The notes beneath the pieces were generated by a model. It saw only the letters and a program-made list of their open reading frames with translations. It searched no databases and was not told the DNA's origin. A stretch of DNA of 64,000 nucleotides from Anoxybacillus amylolyticus (GTDB taxonomy: Bacteria; Bacillota; Bacilli; Bacillales; Anoxybacillaceae), in assembly GCF_001634285.1 (NCBI RefSeq), contig NZ_CP015438.1, positions 2,182,001 to 2,246,000 of the forward strand. The letters run 5' to 3'. Position numbers and translations under genes: made by a program. Shown one piece after another: positions 1 through 9,730 of this stretch (positions are counted from its first letter, which is position 1; each line of letters begins with the position of its first letter).

Positions 1-1
1 A

Positions 2-322
2 ATTATCGGGGGAGCGTTTAATAAAATTGTTTCTTCGCTTGTAAACGACATGGTGATGCCGCTCATTGGCTTAGTGCTCGGTGGTGTTAATTTAAGTGCG
101 CTCTCCTTTACGATTGGCGATGCCTCTATTAAATACGGGATGTTTTTACAAACGATCGTCGATTTTCTGATTGTTGCTTTTTCCGTATTTTGCATCGTCA
201 AAGTGCTCAACAAGTTAAAGAAACAAGAAGAGCAACAAAACACAGCACCGGTTGTCACGAAGCAAGAAGCTCTTCTAACCGAAATTCGCGATTTGTTAAA
301 ACATCGGCAAGTGGAACAATAA
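2..322 (+). CDS. mscL: Large-conductance mechanosensitive channel MscL (5' end outside window)
   Basis: Homopentameric inner-membrane channel that opens under membrane tension to release solutes on osmotic downshock. The reading frame is open from base 2 and reads IIGGAFNKIVSSLVNDMVMP, the conserved end of MscL TM1, followed by a periplasmic loop, a second hydrophobic segment (around YGMFLQTIVDFLIVAFSVF) and a charged cytoplasmic helix with the LLTEIRDLL motif. The first roughly 20 residues of the family are missing because the window starts inside the gene. It converges on the proline dehydrogenase gene and shares a hairpin terminator with it. Family assignment is secure. Confidence 0.95.
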   Translation: MIGGAFNKIVSSLVNDMVMPLIGLVLGGVNLSALSFTIGDASIKYGMFLQTIVDFLIVAFSVFCIVKVLNKLKKQEEQQNTAPVVTKQEALLTEIRDLLKHRQVEQ

Positions 323-348
323 GCGAACAGCTTAGCTGTTCGCTTATT
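318..348. terminator. Bidirectional terminator between mscL and putB
   Basis: Perfect 14-bp inverted repeat (318-331 and 335-348) with a 3-base loop. It overlaps the mscL stop codon and lies at the end of the converging putB gene, so it probably serves both. Confidence 0.8.
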
Positions 349-1258
349 TGCCAAAAAACCCTTTTAACGCAAACGCGACGTTTTGCGGCCGTTCGGCGAG
401 GCGGCGCATAAAATATCCGAACCAGTCGTTGCCAAACGGAACGTAGATGCGCATCGTATAGCCTTCTTTCGCAAGCTGAAGCTGCATATCTGTCCGAAAG
501 CCGTACAACATTTGAAACTCAAATTGTTCTTTAGGAATACCATGTTCTTTCGTAAATTGCTTCACTTTTTCAATGATATGATGATCATGCGTCGCAATCG
601 CCGTATAGCTACCGCTTAACAAATGTGTTTTAATAATCGTCATGTAATTTTCGTCAATTTGTACTTTCTCTTGATAAGCGACTTCCGGCGGCTCTTTATA
701 TGCCCCTTTGACTAAGCGAAGCGATACGCCTTTTAAGTCTTTTACATCTTGCTCGGCGCGATACAAATACGCTTGAATGACCGTTCCAACGTTGTCGTAC
801 GTTTTGCGAAGTTCGCACAATAAATCAAGGGTCGCTTGACAACGTGCAGAATCTTCCATATCAATGCGGACGAAGTTGTTGTATTTCTTCGCCGTTCCGA
901 CGATTTGACGCATATTTTCCAAACAAAAAGCAAAATCGATATCAAGCCCAAGTTGTGTTAACTTCACAGAAAGATTGCTTTTTACGCCTGCTTGGTGAAT
1001 CGCTTCTAACGTACGCACATTATATTGCGTCGCTTCGAGCGCTTCTTCGCGATTAGAAACAAATTCGCCTAAATGGTCAAGCGTACAAACGAGCCCTTTT
1101 TCGTTTAATTCTTTTACTTTCGCGATGGCGCTGTCGATCGTTTCCCCAGCGACGACATGGGAAGCACCAAAGCGGAGCCCCCATTTGCGCGCTGCTTGAT
1201 TGAGCATTTTGCTTTTTGAAATCGATAAAAATACATTTTTCGATACCGTTTCGATCAC
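344..1258 (-). CDS. putB: Proline dehydrogenase
   Basis: FAD-dependent oxidation of L-proline to pyrroline-5-carboxylate, the first step of proline use as carbon and nitrogen source. The 304-aa length fits the monofunctional Bacillus PutB/FadM type rather than the fused PutA. The C-terminal stretch with MLYGFRTD, RIYVPFG and YFMRRLAER is the family's substrate and FAD-binding signature. GTG start with a ribosome site (AGGAGGG) about 6 bases upstream. It follows the P5C dehydrogenase gene by 12 bases, so the two are co-transcribed as putC-putB. No proline permease gene is next to them here. Confidence 0.93.
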   Translation of the reverse strand: MIETVSKNVFLSISKSKMLNQAARKWGLRFGASHVVAGETIDSAIAKVKELNEKGLVCTLDHLGEFVSNREEALEATQYNVRTLEAIHQAGVKSNLSVKLTQLGLDIDFAFCLENMRQIVGTAKKYNNFVRIDMEDSARCQATLDLLCELRKTYDNVGTVIQAYLYRAEQDVKDLKGVSLRLVKGAYKEPPEVAYQEKVQIDENYMTIIKTHLLSGSYTAIATHDHHIIEKVKQFTKEHGIPKEQFEFQMLYGFRTDMQLQLAKEGYTMRIYVPFGNDWFGYFMRRLAERPQNVAFALKGFFGK

Positions 1259-1270
1259 GCTGCTTCCCTC

Positions 1271-2818
1271 CTAAAACGCCTCACATACCGTTTTCGCTTG
1301 CATGTGAAGAAGTAAATAGTCAGGACCGCCTGCTTTTGAATCCGTACCAGACATATTAAAGCCACCAAACGGATGATACCCGACAATGGCACCTGTGCAG
1401 CCACGATTGAAATAGAGGTTACCGACATGGAACTCTTCCCGCGCTTTTTCTAAGTGCGCACGGTTGTTAGAAATGACCGCACCGGTTAAGCCGTAGTCCG
1501 TATTATTCGCGACTTCTAACGCCTCATCGAACGTTTTTACTTTCGTAAACGCAACGACCGGCCCGAAAATTTCTTCTTGCATAAGGCGTGCCGTCGGTGC
1601 AACATCAGCAAACACCGTCGGCTGGATAAAGAACCCTTTGGAGTCGTCCCCTTCGCCGCCTGTCATAAGCTTTCCCTCTTGCTTGCCAATTTCAATATAG
1701 CTCATAATTTTATTATACGCCGCTTGGTCGATGACCGGTCCCATCAACGTGCATTGTTCTTCTGGGTTGCCGACCGTTAATTGTTTCGTTAATTCTACCA
1801 CGCGATTCAATACTTGTTCGTACACGTCTTCTAGCACAATTGCCCGCGAGCATGCCGAACATTTTTGTCCGGAAAACCCGAACGCTGACGCGACGATCGA
1901 TTGTGCTGCCAATTCTAAATCTGCTTCTTTGTCAACGATAATTGCATCTTTTCCGCCCATTTCGGCAATGACGCGCTTGAGCCATTTTTGCCCAGGCTGA
2001 ACGATCGCCGCGCGCTCGTAAATGCGGCAACCGACCGCCCGCGAACCAGTAAACGAAATAAAACGCGTTTGCGGATGCTCGACTAAATATTCACCAACTT
2101 CCGCCTCTCCACCTGGCAAATAGTTTAAGACCCCCGCAGGAAGCCCCGCTTCTTCCATCACTTCGACAAATTTTGCCGCAACGATCGGCGCGCGATCGGA
2201 TGGACGTAAAATAACGGTATTGCCAGTGACGATTGCCGCCACCGTCGTTCCTGCCATAATTGCAAGCGGGAAGTTGAATGGAGAAATGATGAGTCCAACA
2301 CCTAGCGGAATGTAACGGAACGTATTACGTTCGCCGCTTCTGCTAAGTACCGGAACACCATTTTTTAGAGAAATCATTTGCCGTGCATAATATTCGAGAA
2401 AATCAATCGCTTCTGCCGTATCGGCATCTGCTTCTTTCCACGGCTTACCGACTTCTTTCACTAAGTAAGCGGAAAACTCATGTTTTCTGCGCCGCAAAAT
2501 GGCTGCCGCACGGAATAATACGTTAGCGCGCGCTTCTGGCGTTACGTTTTTCCACGTTTCAAACGCATGAAGCGCTGCTTCCATCGCCTCGTCTGCGAGC
2601 GCTTTCGTCGCTTTGGAAACAATGCCAACGACTTCTGTTTTGTTTGCTGGGTTATAGGAAACTACTTTCTCTTCCGTCGTTACACGCTTTCCACCAATGA
2701 TGAGCGGATATTCTTTTCCGAGTTGTGTTTGCACGTATTGCAATGCTGCGTGAAACGCTTTTTCGTTTTGGTAGACTGAAAAATCGGTAAACGGTTCGTG
2801 TTGATAACGTACTGCCAA
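1271..2818 (-). CDS. putC: L-glutamate gamma-semialdehyde (P5C) dehydrogenase
   Basis: NAD-dependent aldehyde dehydrogenase that oxidises glutamate semialdehyde to glutamate, the second step of proline degradation. 515 aa, the usual length for PutC/RocA/PruA. Visible motifs are the cofactor-region FTGSRAVG, the EMGGKDA motif carrying the general-base Glu, the catalytic Cys in [11 protein letters not shown], and the C-terminal [14 protein letters not shown] substrate-loop motif typical of P5C dehydrogenases. TTG start, with an AAAGGAG site 9 bases upstream. First gene of the putC-putB operon; the divergence-free neighbour putR lies just upstream. RocA and PutC cannot be told apart by sequence alone; the context supports PutC. 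Confidence 0.93.
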   Translation of the reverse strand: MAVRYQHEPFTDFSVYQNEKAFHAALQYVQTQLGKEYPLIIGGKRVTTEEKVVSYNPANKTEVVGIVSKATKALADEAMEAALHAFETWKNVTPEARANVLFRAAAILRRRKHEFSAYLVKEVGKPWKEADADTAEAIDFLEYYARQMISLKNGVPVLSRSGERNTFRYIPLGVGLIISPFNFPLAIMAGTTVAAIVTGNTVILRPSDRAPIVAAKFVEVMEEAGLPAGVLNYLPGGEAEVGEYLVEHPQTRFISFTGSRAVGCRIYERAAIVQPGQKWLKRVIAEMGGKDAIIVDKEADLELAAQSIVASAFGFSGQKCSACSRAIVLEDVYEQVLNRVVELTKQLTVGNPEEQCTLMGPVIDQAAYNKIMSYIEIGKQEGKLMTGGEGDDSKGFFIQPTVFADVAPTARLMQEEIFGPVVAFTKVKTFDEALEVANNTDYGLTGAVISNNRAHLEKAREEFHVGNLYFNRGCTGAIVGYHPFGGFNMSGTDSKAGGPDYLLLHMQAKTVCEAF

Positions 2819-2929
2819 TGCCCTCGACTCCTTTTGTCCATTTTATGAACATTATAATGAATATTTTGTGAAAATTCTTTGTTCACGGTCGATAAGGATA
2901 GTACGTTTGATTTGTGCACAGCACACAAA

Positions 2930-4162
2930 TTAACCCTTATATTGGAAAAAAAGCAAGTCAAGGTAGAGCATCATTCGTTGTTCAAAGTCTGATAGCGAAA
3001 GACCGGTAAGCTCTTGAATTCGTTTTAGCCGATAATGCAGCGTGTTCGGGTGCACATATAAATGTTCCGCTGTTTTGGTCGCGTTGCCATCATATTTGAT
3101 GTATTGCCGTAATGTTTCCAAAAGCTCTGTTTGGTTTTCCTCGTCATATTTTTGTAGTTTCTGCAGCTGCTCATTTTTATAGCCTTTTCGCTTATATTGC
3201 TCATAAACCATCGGAAGCCAACGGTAAATGCCAAGCGATTCGTAAAAGTGGGGAAGCGGGATTTGAAATTGTTGCTTAATGTTCATTACTTCCGCCGCTT
3301 CGGCGTAACTTTTTCTTAAATCAAGCAAACTTCGGTATTCCTGGCCAACACCGACAACGACATCCCGTTGCAAATCGCAAAGAAAATCATTTTCTAACTT
3401 TTCAAGCAACGTTTTCGCTTGATTTTTAGCCACAGTTGCCTCGCTCATCGTTCCAATGATGACCATCCACTGGTCGTGATGTTCGATAAAAAAGACCGAG
3501 TTGCCGAGCAATTTCGTTAAAAACGTCATATATTGGTGGAGCGTTTCTTTTTTGTCCGCTGCTAACACACGAAAAAGCATGACAACGAAAGCAGCGGGCA
3601 ACTGAATCCCTTTGAACTGTGCTTCCATTTTCACATCGTGCTCGCTAACGTCATCCGGTTGAAGCAACCGTAATAACCAGTGCTGAATTTCTTCTTGACG
3701 CTTTTTCGTTACGCTCACCTTTTGTTCTAGCAGCTTTGTGGCTGTTTTCGCCGCCTTCAGCAAAAACCGCTCCCCTTCTTCACTAAGTTCACCTTTCGTT
3801 TCTTGCACCCATAAATATCCATATATATGTTGACCATTTTTCAAACAAACAACAGTGCGTGCGCCAAGCCCGATTTCTGGCAATGGCGGAATTTTGACGA
3901 CACCGTCCGCCGCCTCAATACGCTCAATCCAGCCTGTTTCATGCAAATAATGGACGACGTGCGCTGCTGCTCGTTTGCTTAAAATCGTACTCATCCGCAC
4001 CGCATCAGGCGCATTATGGTTTCCACTGTATGCCATTAATTCTAAATCGCGCGATTCAATCGTCACTGGACAATGAATCGCTGCCGAAATAAAATCGACG
4101 AGTTCATGCAAGGAAGAAAACTTCCTTTCATCGGATGGCCAATCAAGGTTTGTCCCCTTCAT
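2930..4162 (-). CDS. putR: PutR-like proline-responsive transcriptional activator (PucR/CdaR type)
   Basis: 410-aa regulator with a C-terminal PucR-type helix-turn-helix (YDGNATKTAEHLYVHPNTLHYRLKRI) and an N-terminal sensor region containing ALHE...AIHCPVTIES, like B. subtilis PutR, which activates the put genes in response to proline. The open frame extends upstream to 4213, but the ATG at 4162 has a good ribosome site (GGGAG) at correct spacing and is preferred. Its position directly upstream of, and on the same strand as, putC-putB supports the role. The 110-bp gap to putC probably holds the activator-dependent promoter; a -10 like TATAAT is visible there without a good -35. Confidence 0.85.
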   Translation of the reverse strand: MKGTNLDWPSDERKFSSLHELVDFISAAIHCPVTIESRDLELMAYSGNHNAPDAVRMSTILSKRAAAHVVHYLHETGWIERIEAADGVVKIPPLPEIGLGARTVVCLKNGQHIYGYLWVQETKGELSEEGERFLLKAAKTATKLLEQKVSVTKKRQEEIQHWLLRLLQPDDVSEHDVKMEAQFKGIQLPAAFVVMLFRVLAADKKETLHQYMTFLTKLLGNSVFFIEHHDQWMVIIGTMSEATVAKNQAKTLLEKLENDFLCDLQRDVVVGVGQEYRSLLDLRKSYAEAAEVMNIKQQFQIPLPHFYESLGIYRWLPMVYEQYKRKGYKNEQLQKLQKYDEENQTELLETLRQYIKYDGNATKTAEHLYVHPNTLHYRLKRIQELTGLSLSDFEQRMMLYLDLLFFQYKG

Positions 4163-4219
4163 GTTTATTCTCCCTTCTGCAATCCCCTTTTCTTTATTAT
4201 ACATGACGCCCAAAAAGAA

Positions 4220-4246
4220 AAAACGCCCGTTGTGCGAACAGGCGTT
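4220..4246 (-). terminator. Terminator after thioesterase gene
   Basis: Hairpin with outer stem AACGCC/GGCGTT (4222-4227, 4241-4246) and inner GTT/AAC, followed on the minus strand by a T-run. It lies 12 bases past the thioesterase stop codon. Confidence 0.75.
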
Positions 4247-4258
4247 ATGTATTCGCTT

Positions 4259-4747
4259 TCATTCTGTTGGTTGTAAAAACGTCTTCGGCATGACGACCGC
4301 GATGACTTCACCGCGAGCGCAAAGGGTATCTTCTGCATACACTTCCGTCTTTACTTTCCATTTTTTCGGATGAATTTCTTCGACCGTTCCAATCGCCTTG
4401 AGCGGAACACCTTGTGGAGTCGGCTTGAGAAACTCGACATTCAACGAAGCGGTCACAAAGCGTGGCGGTGCTTCTCCACTTCCTAGTTCATAGCCGTTTT
4501 TACGATGTAAGGCAAGTGAGGCAGAACCTGTTCCGTGGCAGTCAATGAGCGACGCAATCACCCCACCGTATACAAAGCCTGGAATGGCCGTATGCTCTGG
4601 ACTTGGTGTGTAAATCGTCACCGTCTGTTCTCCTTGCCAGCCAGTGCGAAAATGATAACCATGCTCGTTCAAACGTCCGCACCCATAACACCACGCAAAA
4701 TCATCTGGATACTCATCTTGCACAGCATGTACAACTTTTTCTTCCAT
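4259..4747 (-). CDS. PaaI-family hotdog thioesterase
   Basis: 162-aa single-domain hotdog protein. The N-terminal CYGCGRLNEHG and the helix-start motif GFVYGGVIASLIDCHGTGSA (with the conserved G-G-x-x-x-x-x-D) identify an acyl-CoA thioesterase of the PaaI/YbgC-like superfamily. Substrate is unknown. It sits alone between putR and the opp operon with its own terminator. ATG start at 4747. Confidence 0.8.
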   Translation of the reverse strand: MEEKVVHAVQDEYPDDFAWCYGCGRLNEHGYHFRTGWQGEQTVTIYTPSPEHTAIPGFVYGGVIASLIDCHGTGSASLALHRKNGYELGSGEAPPRFVTASLNVEFLKPTPQGVPLKAIGTVEEIHPKKWKVKTEVYAEDTLCARGEVIAVVMPKTFLQPTE

Positions 4748-4805
4748 GAATCATCTCCCCCTTCTCCATAGTATAGCGTAGTTTTCACACGCAAGACAAT
4801 AAGCA

Positions 4806-4830
4806 GAGCGGTTCTTTTCTCGAACCGCTC
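4806..4830 (-). terminator. Terminator after oppA
   Basis: 9-bp perfect inverted repeat (4806-4814, 4822-4830) just past the oppA stop codon. There is no clear T-run, so strength is uncertain. Confidence 0.6.
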
Positions 4831-4837
4831 CTTACGA

Positions 4838-6617
4838 TTATTCTACTTCCGGCTTCTCTGCAGTGACCCCGACATCTTTCCACGTTAACTTCGAACTCGG
4901 GTCAACCGTAAAGTTTTTCACTCGGTTGTTCACTGCATAAAGCGCCGAGCGATACAACGTTGGAATAACAGGAACTTCCTCGTTCATTAACGCTTGCCAT
5001 TCGTTATACACCTTTTTCCGATATGCTTTATCAAATGCTTGTTCCGAATGTCCCTTTTCTAATAGTTCATCGTTTTTCTCGTTCACCCAACGCGAATAGT
5101 TGAACATGACGTTGCGACCGTATAAACCATATGGATCGACGTCCGTTCCTGTTCCCCAAGCTGCGGCGAATACATCGACTTTCGGATCGTCTTTTTCGAC
5201 CATATCATAGAATGAGTTAAACTCCGCTAATCGACCGTCGACTAATTGAACATCCAATCCGACATCTTTCCAACATTGCATATAAAACTTCGCTAACGGT
5301 TCCGCTACATCAGAGCCGCTCATCGAAAGGAAATGAATCGTGAATTTCTTTCCATTTGGATCTTCACGAAGTCCGTCACCGTCTTTATCTTTATACCCTG
5401 CCTCATCTAACAGTTTTTTCGCTTTTTCTGGGTCATACGAATACCCTTTTGCTTCTTTATCATGGTAGCCTGGGAAAGACGGCGGAATTAATGTTGTCGC
5501 AGGGAAACGCAGCCCGTGGTACAGTTTGTCGCCAACTGACTTGTTGTCAATCGCGTATGCCATCGCTTGGCGCAATCGTTTGTCTTGGAATTTTGGATTG
5601 TCCATGACGTTTTCTTGCTTTTTCGCATCCCAATGTCCTAGTTTAAAACCAATATAGTTGTACGCTAAGTCGATTTTGCCAACGAATTGAATATTTTTCG
5701 TTCCTTTTGCTCCAACGTATTGGTCGGTTGGGAACTCCGCGAGATCGATTTCGCCTTTTTTCAACGATTGTAGAACAACTTTCGGGCTGACGACTTTCAC
5801 AATGACGCCTTTTAAGTTTGGCTTTCCGCCATAATAGTCATCGTTGCGCACCATTTCCACCGATTCCCCTGGGACGATTTTCTTCACTTTGAATGGTCCG
5901 AAACCGATCGGATTTTTACGGATTTTATCTGATTGAGCCAATTGCTTAATTGGAATATCTTTTAAATAATGCTTTGGCAGCGGATATGCCCAAATTCCAG
6001 TTAAAACCGATGGATTCGCGTGTTTCCACGTAATTGTAAGCGTTTTTTCATCGACTACTTTAATGCCAGAAATCGTTGATGCTTTTCCGCTATGGTACTC
6101 ATCCATGCCGACAATATCTTGGATGAGCGCATCTCCATAACGCACCCCTGTATAATCTTTATTGCCGATAACTAAATACGCATACTCTAAATCTTCTGCC
6201 TTCACCGGCTCCCCATCATGCCACTTCACGTTGTCTTTAATTTTAATTGTCATCGTTTTTTTGTCTGCAGAAAGCTCGTACGTTGCGGCACCATCATTCG
6301 TAATCTCGTAGTCTCCGTTTGTGCGGAATAGCGATTCATCAAAAAACTGCAAAATTTCCGCATCCGGCTGCCCTGTGTAAAAGGCGTAGTTTAGTGTCCC
6401 CTCAAACGGTGTATCTGACACTAACCCATACGTAAGGACTCCGTCGACAATCTTTCCATCGTTTTTGACCGTCATCGGGAAATTGCCGATGTTTTCTTTT
6501 GGTGCGGTTTGCTCTGTTGGTTTTTTTTGGATTGCTGCTCGTGGAGTCGGTGCATGCGGACAATACGAGTGACAGTCCGGCTAGCACGCTAAAAAACTTC
6601 CAATACCTTTTTTTCAC
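4838..6617 (-). pseudogene. oppA: Oligopeptide-binding lipoprotein OppA/AppA, frameshifted near the N-terminus
   Basis: Extracellular solute-binding protein (SBP family 5) that delivers peptides to the OppBC permease. A lipoprotein signal peptide (MKKRYWKFFSVLAGLSLVLSAC, lipobox LSAC) begins at a GTG at 6617; an ATG two codons earlier is too close to the GGGGG site. After SSNPKK the frame is lost in a run of eight A residues (plus-strand T run 6521-6528). With seven A the protein continues KPTEQTAPKENIGNFP into the long frame starting near 6475. The rest looks intact to the end and has typical SBP5 motifs (KDNVKWHDGEPV, GTGPF-like GFGPFKVKK, LRQAMAYAID). This could be a real mutation, a sequencing error or a slippage site. 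Last gene of the opp operon. Confidence 0.85.
6521..6528 (-). other. Poly-A8 frameshift site in oppA
   Basis: Homopolymer (T on the plus strand) where the signal-peptide frame and the mature-protein frame meet. One base fewer would join them. Confidence 0.85.
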
Positions 6618-6631
6618 TTCCATCTCCCCCT

Positions 6632-7501
6632 TTATCCTAATCGTTGTCTTGCATCAGCCGCACGTTTTAACGCTTGGCCGATAAAATTTATACACAACAT
6701 CATTACTAAAATAAGTAATGATGCAGGTAACCAAACCCACCATTTGTTTTGCAACACATCCGGATTTGTCGCATAGCTGACTAACGTCCCTAAACTTGGG
6801 GTACTTTCTGGCAGGCCGAATCCTAAATAACTTAACCCCGATTCAATTCCGATGTTGCCCGCAAGATTCAGCGTTAAATTAACAATAATAATGGAGCTTA
6901 AGTTCGGTAATATTTCACGAATGATGATTTTCCAATCGGGCGTGCCGAGCGTCTTCGAGGCGCTCACATAGTCCAACTCTCGTTCCGCTAACGTCTTTGC
7001 CCGAATGAGCCTTGCTTTTCCTGTCCATAGAAAAGCGCTCATAATCAAAATAAACGTAAACACGTTGTATTTCGGAACGATCGCCACAAAAACAATCACT
7101 AACATTAAAAACGGTAAGACGAGGATAAAATCGATGATGCGCATAATGGTATTGTCAATGACACCGCCGAAATATCCCGCGATCAAACCAACCGTTAGAC
7201 CAATAAACCCGGTCATAAGTGTGATGGCTAGACCAATGGTAAACGAATTTTTCGTCCCAATAATGAGTTGTCCTAAAATATCCCTTCCACCATAGTCTGT
7301 TCCTAGCCAATGCTCGGCAGACGGCGGGGCGTAGATGGACAAAAGATCAACTTTGACAATTTCTTCTTGATCCAATGCAATGGAAGCCCCGTATACAATT
7401 AATAGAATGAGCGAAAGAAGCAAAAAAGAACTAAGCGCCAGTTTATCTTTCACTACTTCCCGCCACAGAACAGAAAAGGGTGAATGTTCTGTTTTTTTCA
7501 C
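6632..7501 (-). CDS. oppC: Oligopeptide ABC transporter permease OppC/AppC
   Basis: Inner-membrane permease subunit, 289 aa. An N-terminal membrane helix (LSSFLLLSLILLIVYGASI) is followed by the family's extracytoplasmic HWLGTDYGGRDILGQLI motif, further membrane segments and the EAA-type loop (ASKTLGTPDWKIIIREILPNL) that contacts the ATPase subunits. GTG start with an AGGGAGGGGG site. It is complete, but separated from the rest of its operon (oppD-oppF-oppB at 10-13 kb) by about 2.6 kb holding an IS110 element and gene debris, so oppC-oppA may have lost normal co-transcription. Confidence 0.93.
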   Translation of the reverse strand: MKKTEHSPFSVLWREVVKDKLALSSFLLLSLILLIVYGASIALDQEEIVKVDLLSIYAPPSAEHWLGTDYGGRDILGQLIIGTKNSFTIGLAITLMTGFIGLTVGLIAGYFGGVIDNTIMRIIDFILVLPFLMLVIVFVAIVPKYNVFTFILIMSAFLWTGKARLIRAKTLAERELDYVSASKTLGTPDWKIIIREILPNLSSIIIVNLTLNLAGNIGIESGLSYLGFGLPESTPSLGTLVSYATNPDVLQNKWWVWLPASLLILVMMLCINFIGQALKRAADARQRLG

Positions 7502-7564
7502 TCTTATCCCCCTCCCTATTTACACTTGTGAGAAAAATCAGTCAATCAATGGTGTTTGCATATC

Positions 7565-7614
7565 TTTGCACAGGAAACCGTATTGCTTGTCAAGTACATG
7601 CTGTAGTGATGAAG
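7565..7614 (+). repeat. Decayed half of the ISL3-type MITE
   Basis: Diverged copy of the right half of the 143-bp MITE described at 15693: TTTGCACA, then a CGTATnnCTTGTCAAGTACATG core and GTGATGAA end. The left half is absent. Confidence 0.6.
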
Positions 7615-7631
7615 CAATAATTTTGAATTGA

Positions 7632-7919
7632 TTAAAAAAATTGGTAAAGCGCATAATATAAAAACAATATACTATTAATAATAAGCGTAACAAACAAGAT
7701 GTTATGGATAGTTGTTTTTCTCTCTCTAACCATCAAAAACTTAATTTGGAAAAATAAAAGTAGGATATTGAAAAAGGTAGGCACCAAAGTATAAAAATAT
7801 CTTTCATCACTAATTGATACTACGTTTGGATTAAACCAATAAATGAACGCATCGGAATTTTAAATCATCAAGCTGAATAAAATAATAAACCATGAAATAA
7901 CTAATAAGAGAACTTTCAT
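7632..7919 (-). pseudogene. Small membrane protein with an in-frame stop
   Basis: A 96-codon frame beginning at an ATG with a good AAGGGAAA site. The first 19 residues form a membrane helix (MKVLLLVISWFIILFSLMI), then comes a TAA, and the same frame continues for about 75 residues with two further hydrophobic segments (YTLVPTFFNILLLFF and IHNILFVTLIINSILFLYY) to a second stop. The long open continuation in the same frame suggests one nonsense mutation in a three-helix membrane protein. No family is recognised. It is probably translationally coupled to the 33-aa frame just upstream. Confidence 0.5.
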
Positions 7920-7921
7920 GA

Positions 7922-8023
7922 CTATTTCCCTTTTTTCAGAAAGTCTACGTTTCGTAAAAGCAAAATGCCACCTACCTTATAATGTTTTGGATTAGTCACA
8001 CCTTTTTCTTGTTGCTGTTGCAT
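7922..8023 (-). CDS. Possible 33-aa peptide
   Basis: Short frame encoding MQQQQEKGVTNPKHYKVGGI... ending in LKKGK, preceded by a strong GGGGGG ribosome site 0-6 bases upstream. Its stop lies 2 bases before the start of the small membrane protein gene, so the two look like a translationally coupled pair. It is too short for a family call. It could be a leader or small secreted or signalling peptide; this is speculation. Confidence 0.35.
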   Translation of the reverse strand: MQQQQEKGVTNPKHYKVGGILLLRNVDFLKKGK

Positions 8024-8179
8024 CCCCCCTTTTTTTCATAAAACATCATCATAATCTTATACATCCCTCTAGAAATGTTGATATATCAAGGTTTCTTGGC
8101 ATCTTAGGGGTGCCAAAAAAATATTTTTCGACAAAACTCATTACATACTTTTTCATTTTTGTTGATATCTAACAATCCA

Positions 8180-8446
8180 TGGTGCGCTTCGCGGTCACTG
8201 CTGGGTATTTTTTTCTGCAGTGGATGGATGTGTATGTGATGCACCTTGGATCTCTGCATAGCTGATGAGGACGAACCCTCCCATGTCTCTGGGCATCCTT
8301 GTGCCTACATTCCTTCGTTCGGTCTCTTCACCAGGCAGAGGCCGGCTAAGCTTTCTTAGGGACTCGAGGTCGAATGTATAAAATCGTGCCAGCTTCTCCG
8401 TGTCATCTGGTTGTTTAGACAGTTTTTCTTGTCAAAGGAGGCGGCT
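8180..8446 (-). ncRNA. Candidate bridge RNA region of the IS110 element
   Basis: IS110-family elements encode a structured bridge RNA from a non-coding end. Here the long non-coding part is downstream of the transposase, as in the IS1111-like arrangement. The stretch is more GC-rich than the flanks and rich in short complementary segments. Loop/target pairing was not established. Confidence 0.35.
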
Positions 8447-9730
8447 CTAGGCTGCCTGTGCTTGAGTGGAGGAGAAGATATCTTGCATCATTCGTTCCTC
8501 ATCAAATGCTTGTTGTTTCACACAAACCGCGTATAGAATCTTCAATAGCTTGCCACATAACACCACAATGGATTGCTTCTTACGCAACGGATTGACGGGA
8601 CGTGTCGTATAGTACTCGTGCAACGTTCGGAACGCCTTGTTATGGCGGATGAGTGGTATCATCACCCGAAAGAGAAGGGCGCGTAGCCGTCTTCGTCCTC
8701 GCTTCGAGATTCGTTTTTGCCCCTTGTGTTGTCCAGACGAGTGTTCTTTCAACGTCAAGCCCGCTAATTTGATCAATTGCCGCGGATCTTGGTACTGATG
8801 AAAACTCCCGATTTCCGACAACAGTTCAATGATCGTCGCCTCTCCTAGCCCCGGAATCGTTTGGAGCCATTCATATTCGACCGTCGTTTGTGCAAGGGCA
8901 GTTAACTCTTCCGTCAACGCTGCGATCTCTTGTTCCAATTGGCGATATCGGCGGACCAACGTGGCGATTTCGATACGGGCCATCTGTTGTCCTTCCGTGA
9001 TGCCAATCGAATGGCGAGCCATCTCTAACAGCTTTTGCACTTTCGGTTTCTGTGGGCATTTTAGCGCCTCGCTTTGCCGATAACGCTCCATGAGCCCCTC
9101 TATCGTCTGACTTGCGATGTCCATCGGAAATGGCGTTTTTTCTAACACCACCAATGCCATTTTGCCAAACGACGGAAACACCTGCACAAACTCAGGGAAG
9201 TACCGATCCAGCCAACGAATCATTTGATTGTGGACGGCATTCCGTTCCTTGATTAATGACTCTCGAAACGTACTTCCTGCCCGCAATTCCGCCTCCACCT
9301 CATGGAGAATACGTGGATAGCTAAAACGTCCGTCTTTGACCAGTCTTGCGATGACTAGGGCGTCTTTGGCATCATGCTTCGTTGGCAAGTTGTCGTCGAG
9401 TTCTTTCGACCGTTTGACGTGCATCGGGTTAACCATCACCAACGGGATCCCTTTTTCCTCGAGGAAGTAGGCGAGGTTCAACCAGTAATGTCCGGTCGGT
9501 TCGATTCCGACGATCACTTCCGTTTTGCCAAACTCCCTCATCGCCTCTTGGATCAACGCATAGAACTGTTCAAATCCGAATCTCGACTGGAACACCGGAA
9601 ACGACTTTTTCAGTACCCGACCTCGTGCGTCCACGATCGCTGCGTAATGTTTTTGCTTGGCAATATCCATTCCAATCACTAATGTTTGATCGGTGACTTG
9701 TTCAATTTTGCGATTTTGTGTACAATTCAT
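8447..9730 (-). CDS. IS110-family DEDD transposase/recombinase
   Basis: 427 aa. The N-terminal RuvC-like domain opens with LVIGMDIAKQKHYAAIVD and contains GIEPTGHYWLNLAYFLEEKG and the DAKDALVIARL motif. The C-terminal Transposase_20 domain contains LQTIPGLGEATIIELLSEIG and the SSGQHKGQKRISKRGRRRLR segment carrying the catalytic Ser. Complete, with an ATG start and an AAGGAGG site. Probably still active by sequence. Confidence 0.95.
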   Translation of the reverse strand: MNCTQNRKIEQVTDQTLVIGMDIAKQKHYAAIVDARGRVLKKSFPVFQSRFGFEQFYALIQEAMREFGKTEVIVGIEPTGHYWLNLAYFLEEKGIPLVMVNPMHVKRSKELDDNLPTKHDAKDALVIARLVKDGRFSYPRILHEVEAELRAGSTFRESLIKERNAVHNQMIRWLDRYFPEFVQVFPSFGKMALVVLEKTPFPMDIASQTIEGLMERYRQSEALKCPQKPKVQKLLEMARHSIGITEGQQMARIEIATLVRRYRQLEQEIAALTEELTALAQTTVEYEWLQTIPGLGEATIIELLSEIGSFHQYQDPRQLIKLAGLTLKEHSSGQHKGQKRISKRGRRRLRALLFRVMIPLIRHNKAFRTLHEYYTTRPVNPLRKKQSIVVLCGKLLKILYAVCVKQQAFDEERMMQDIFSSTQAQAA

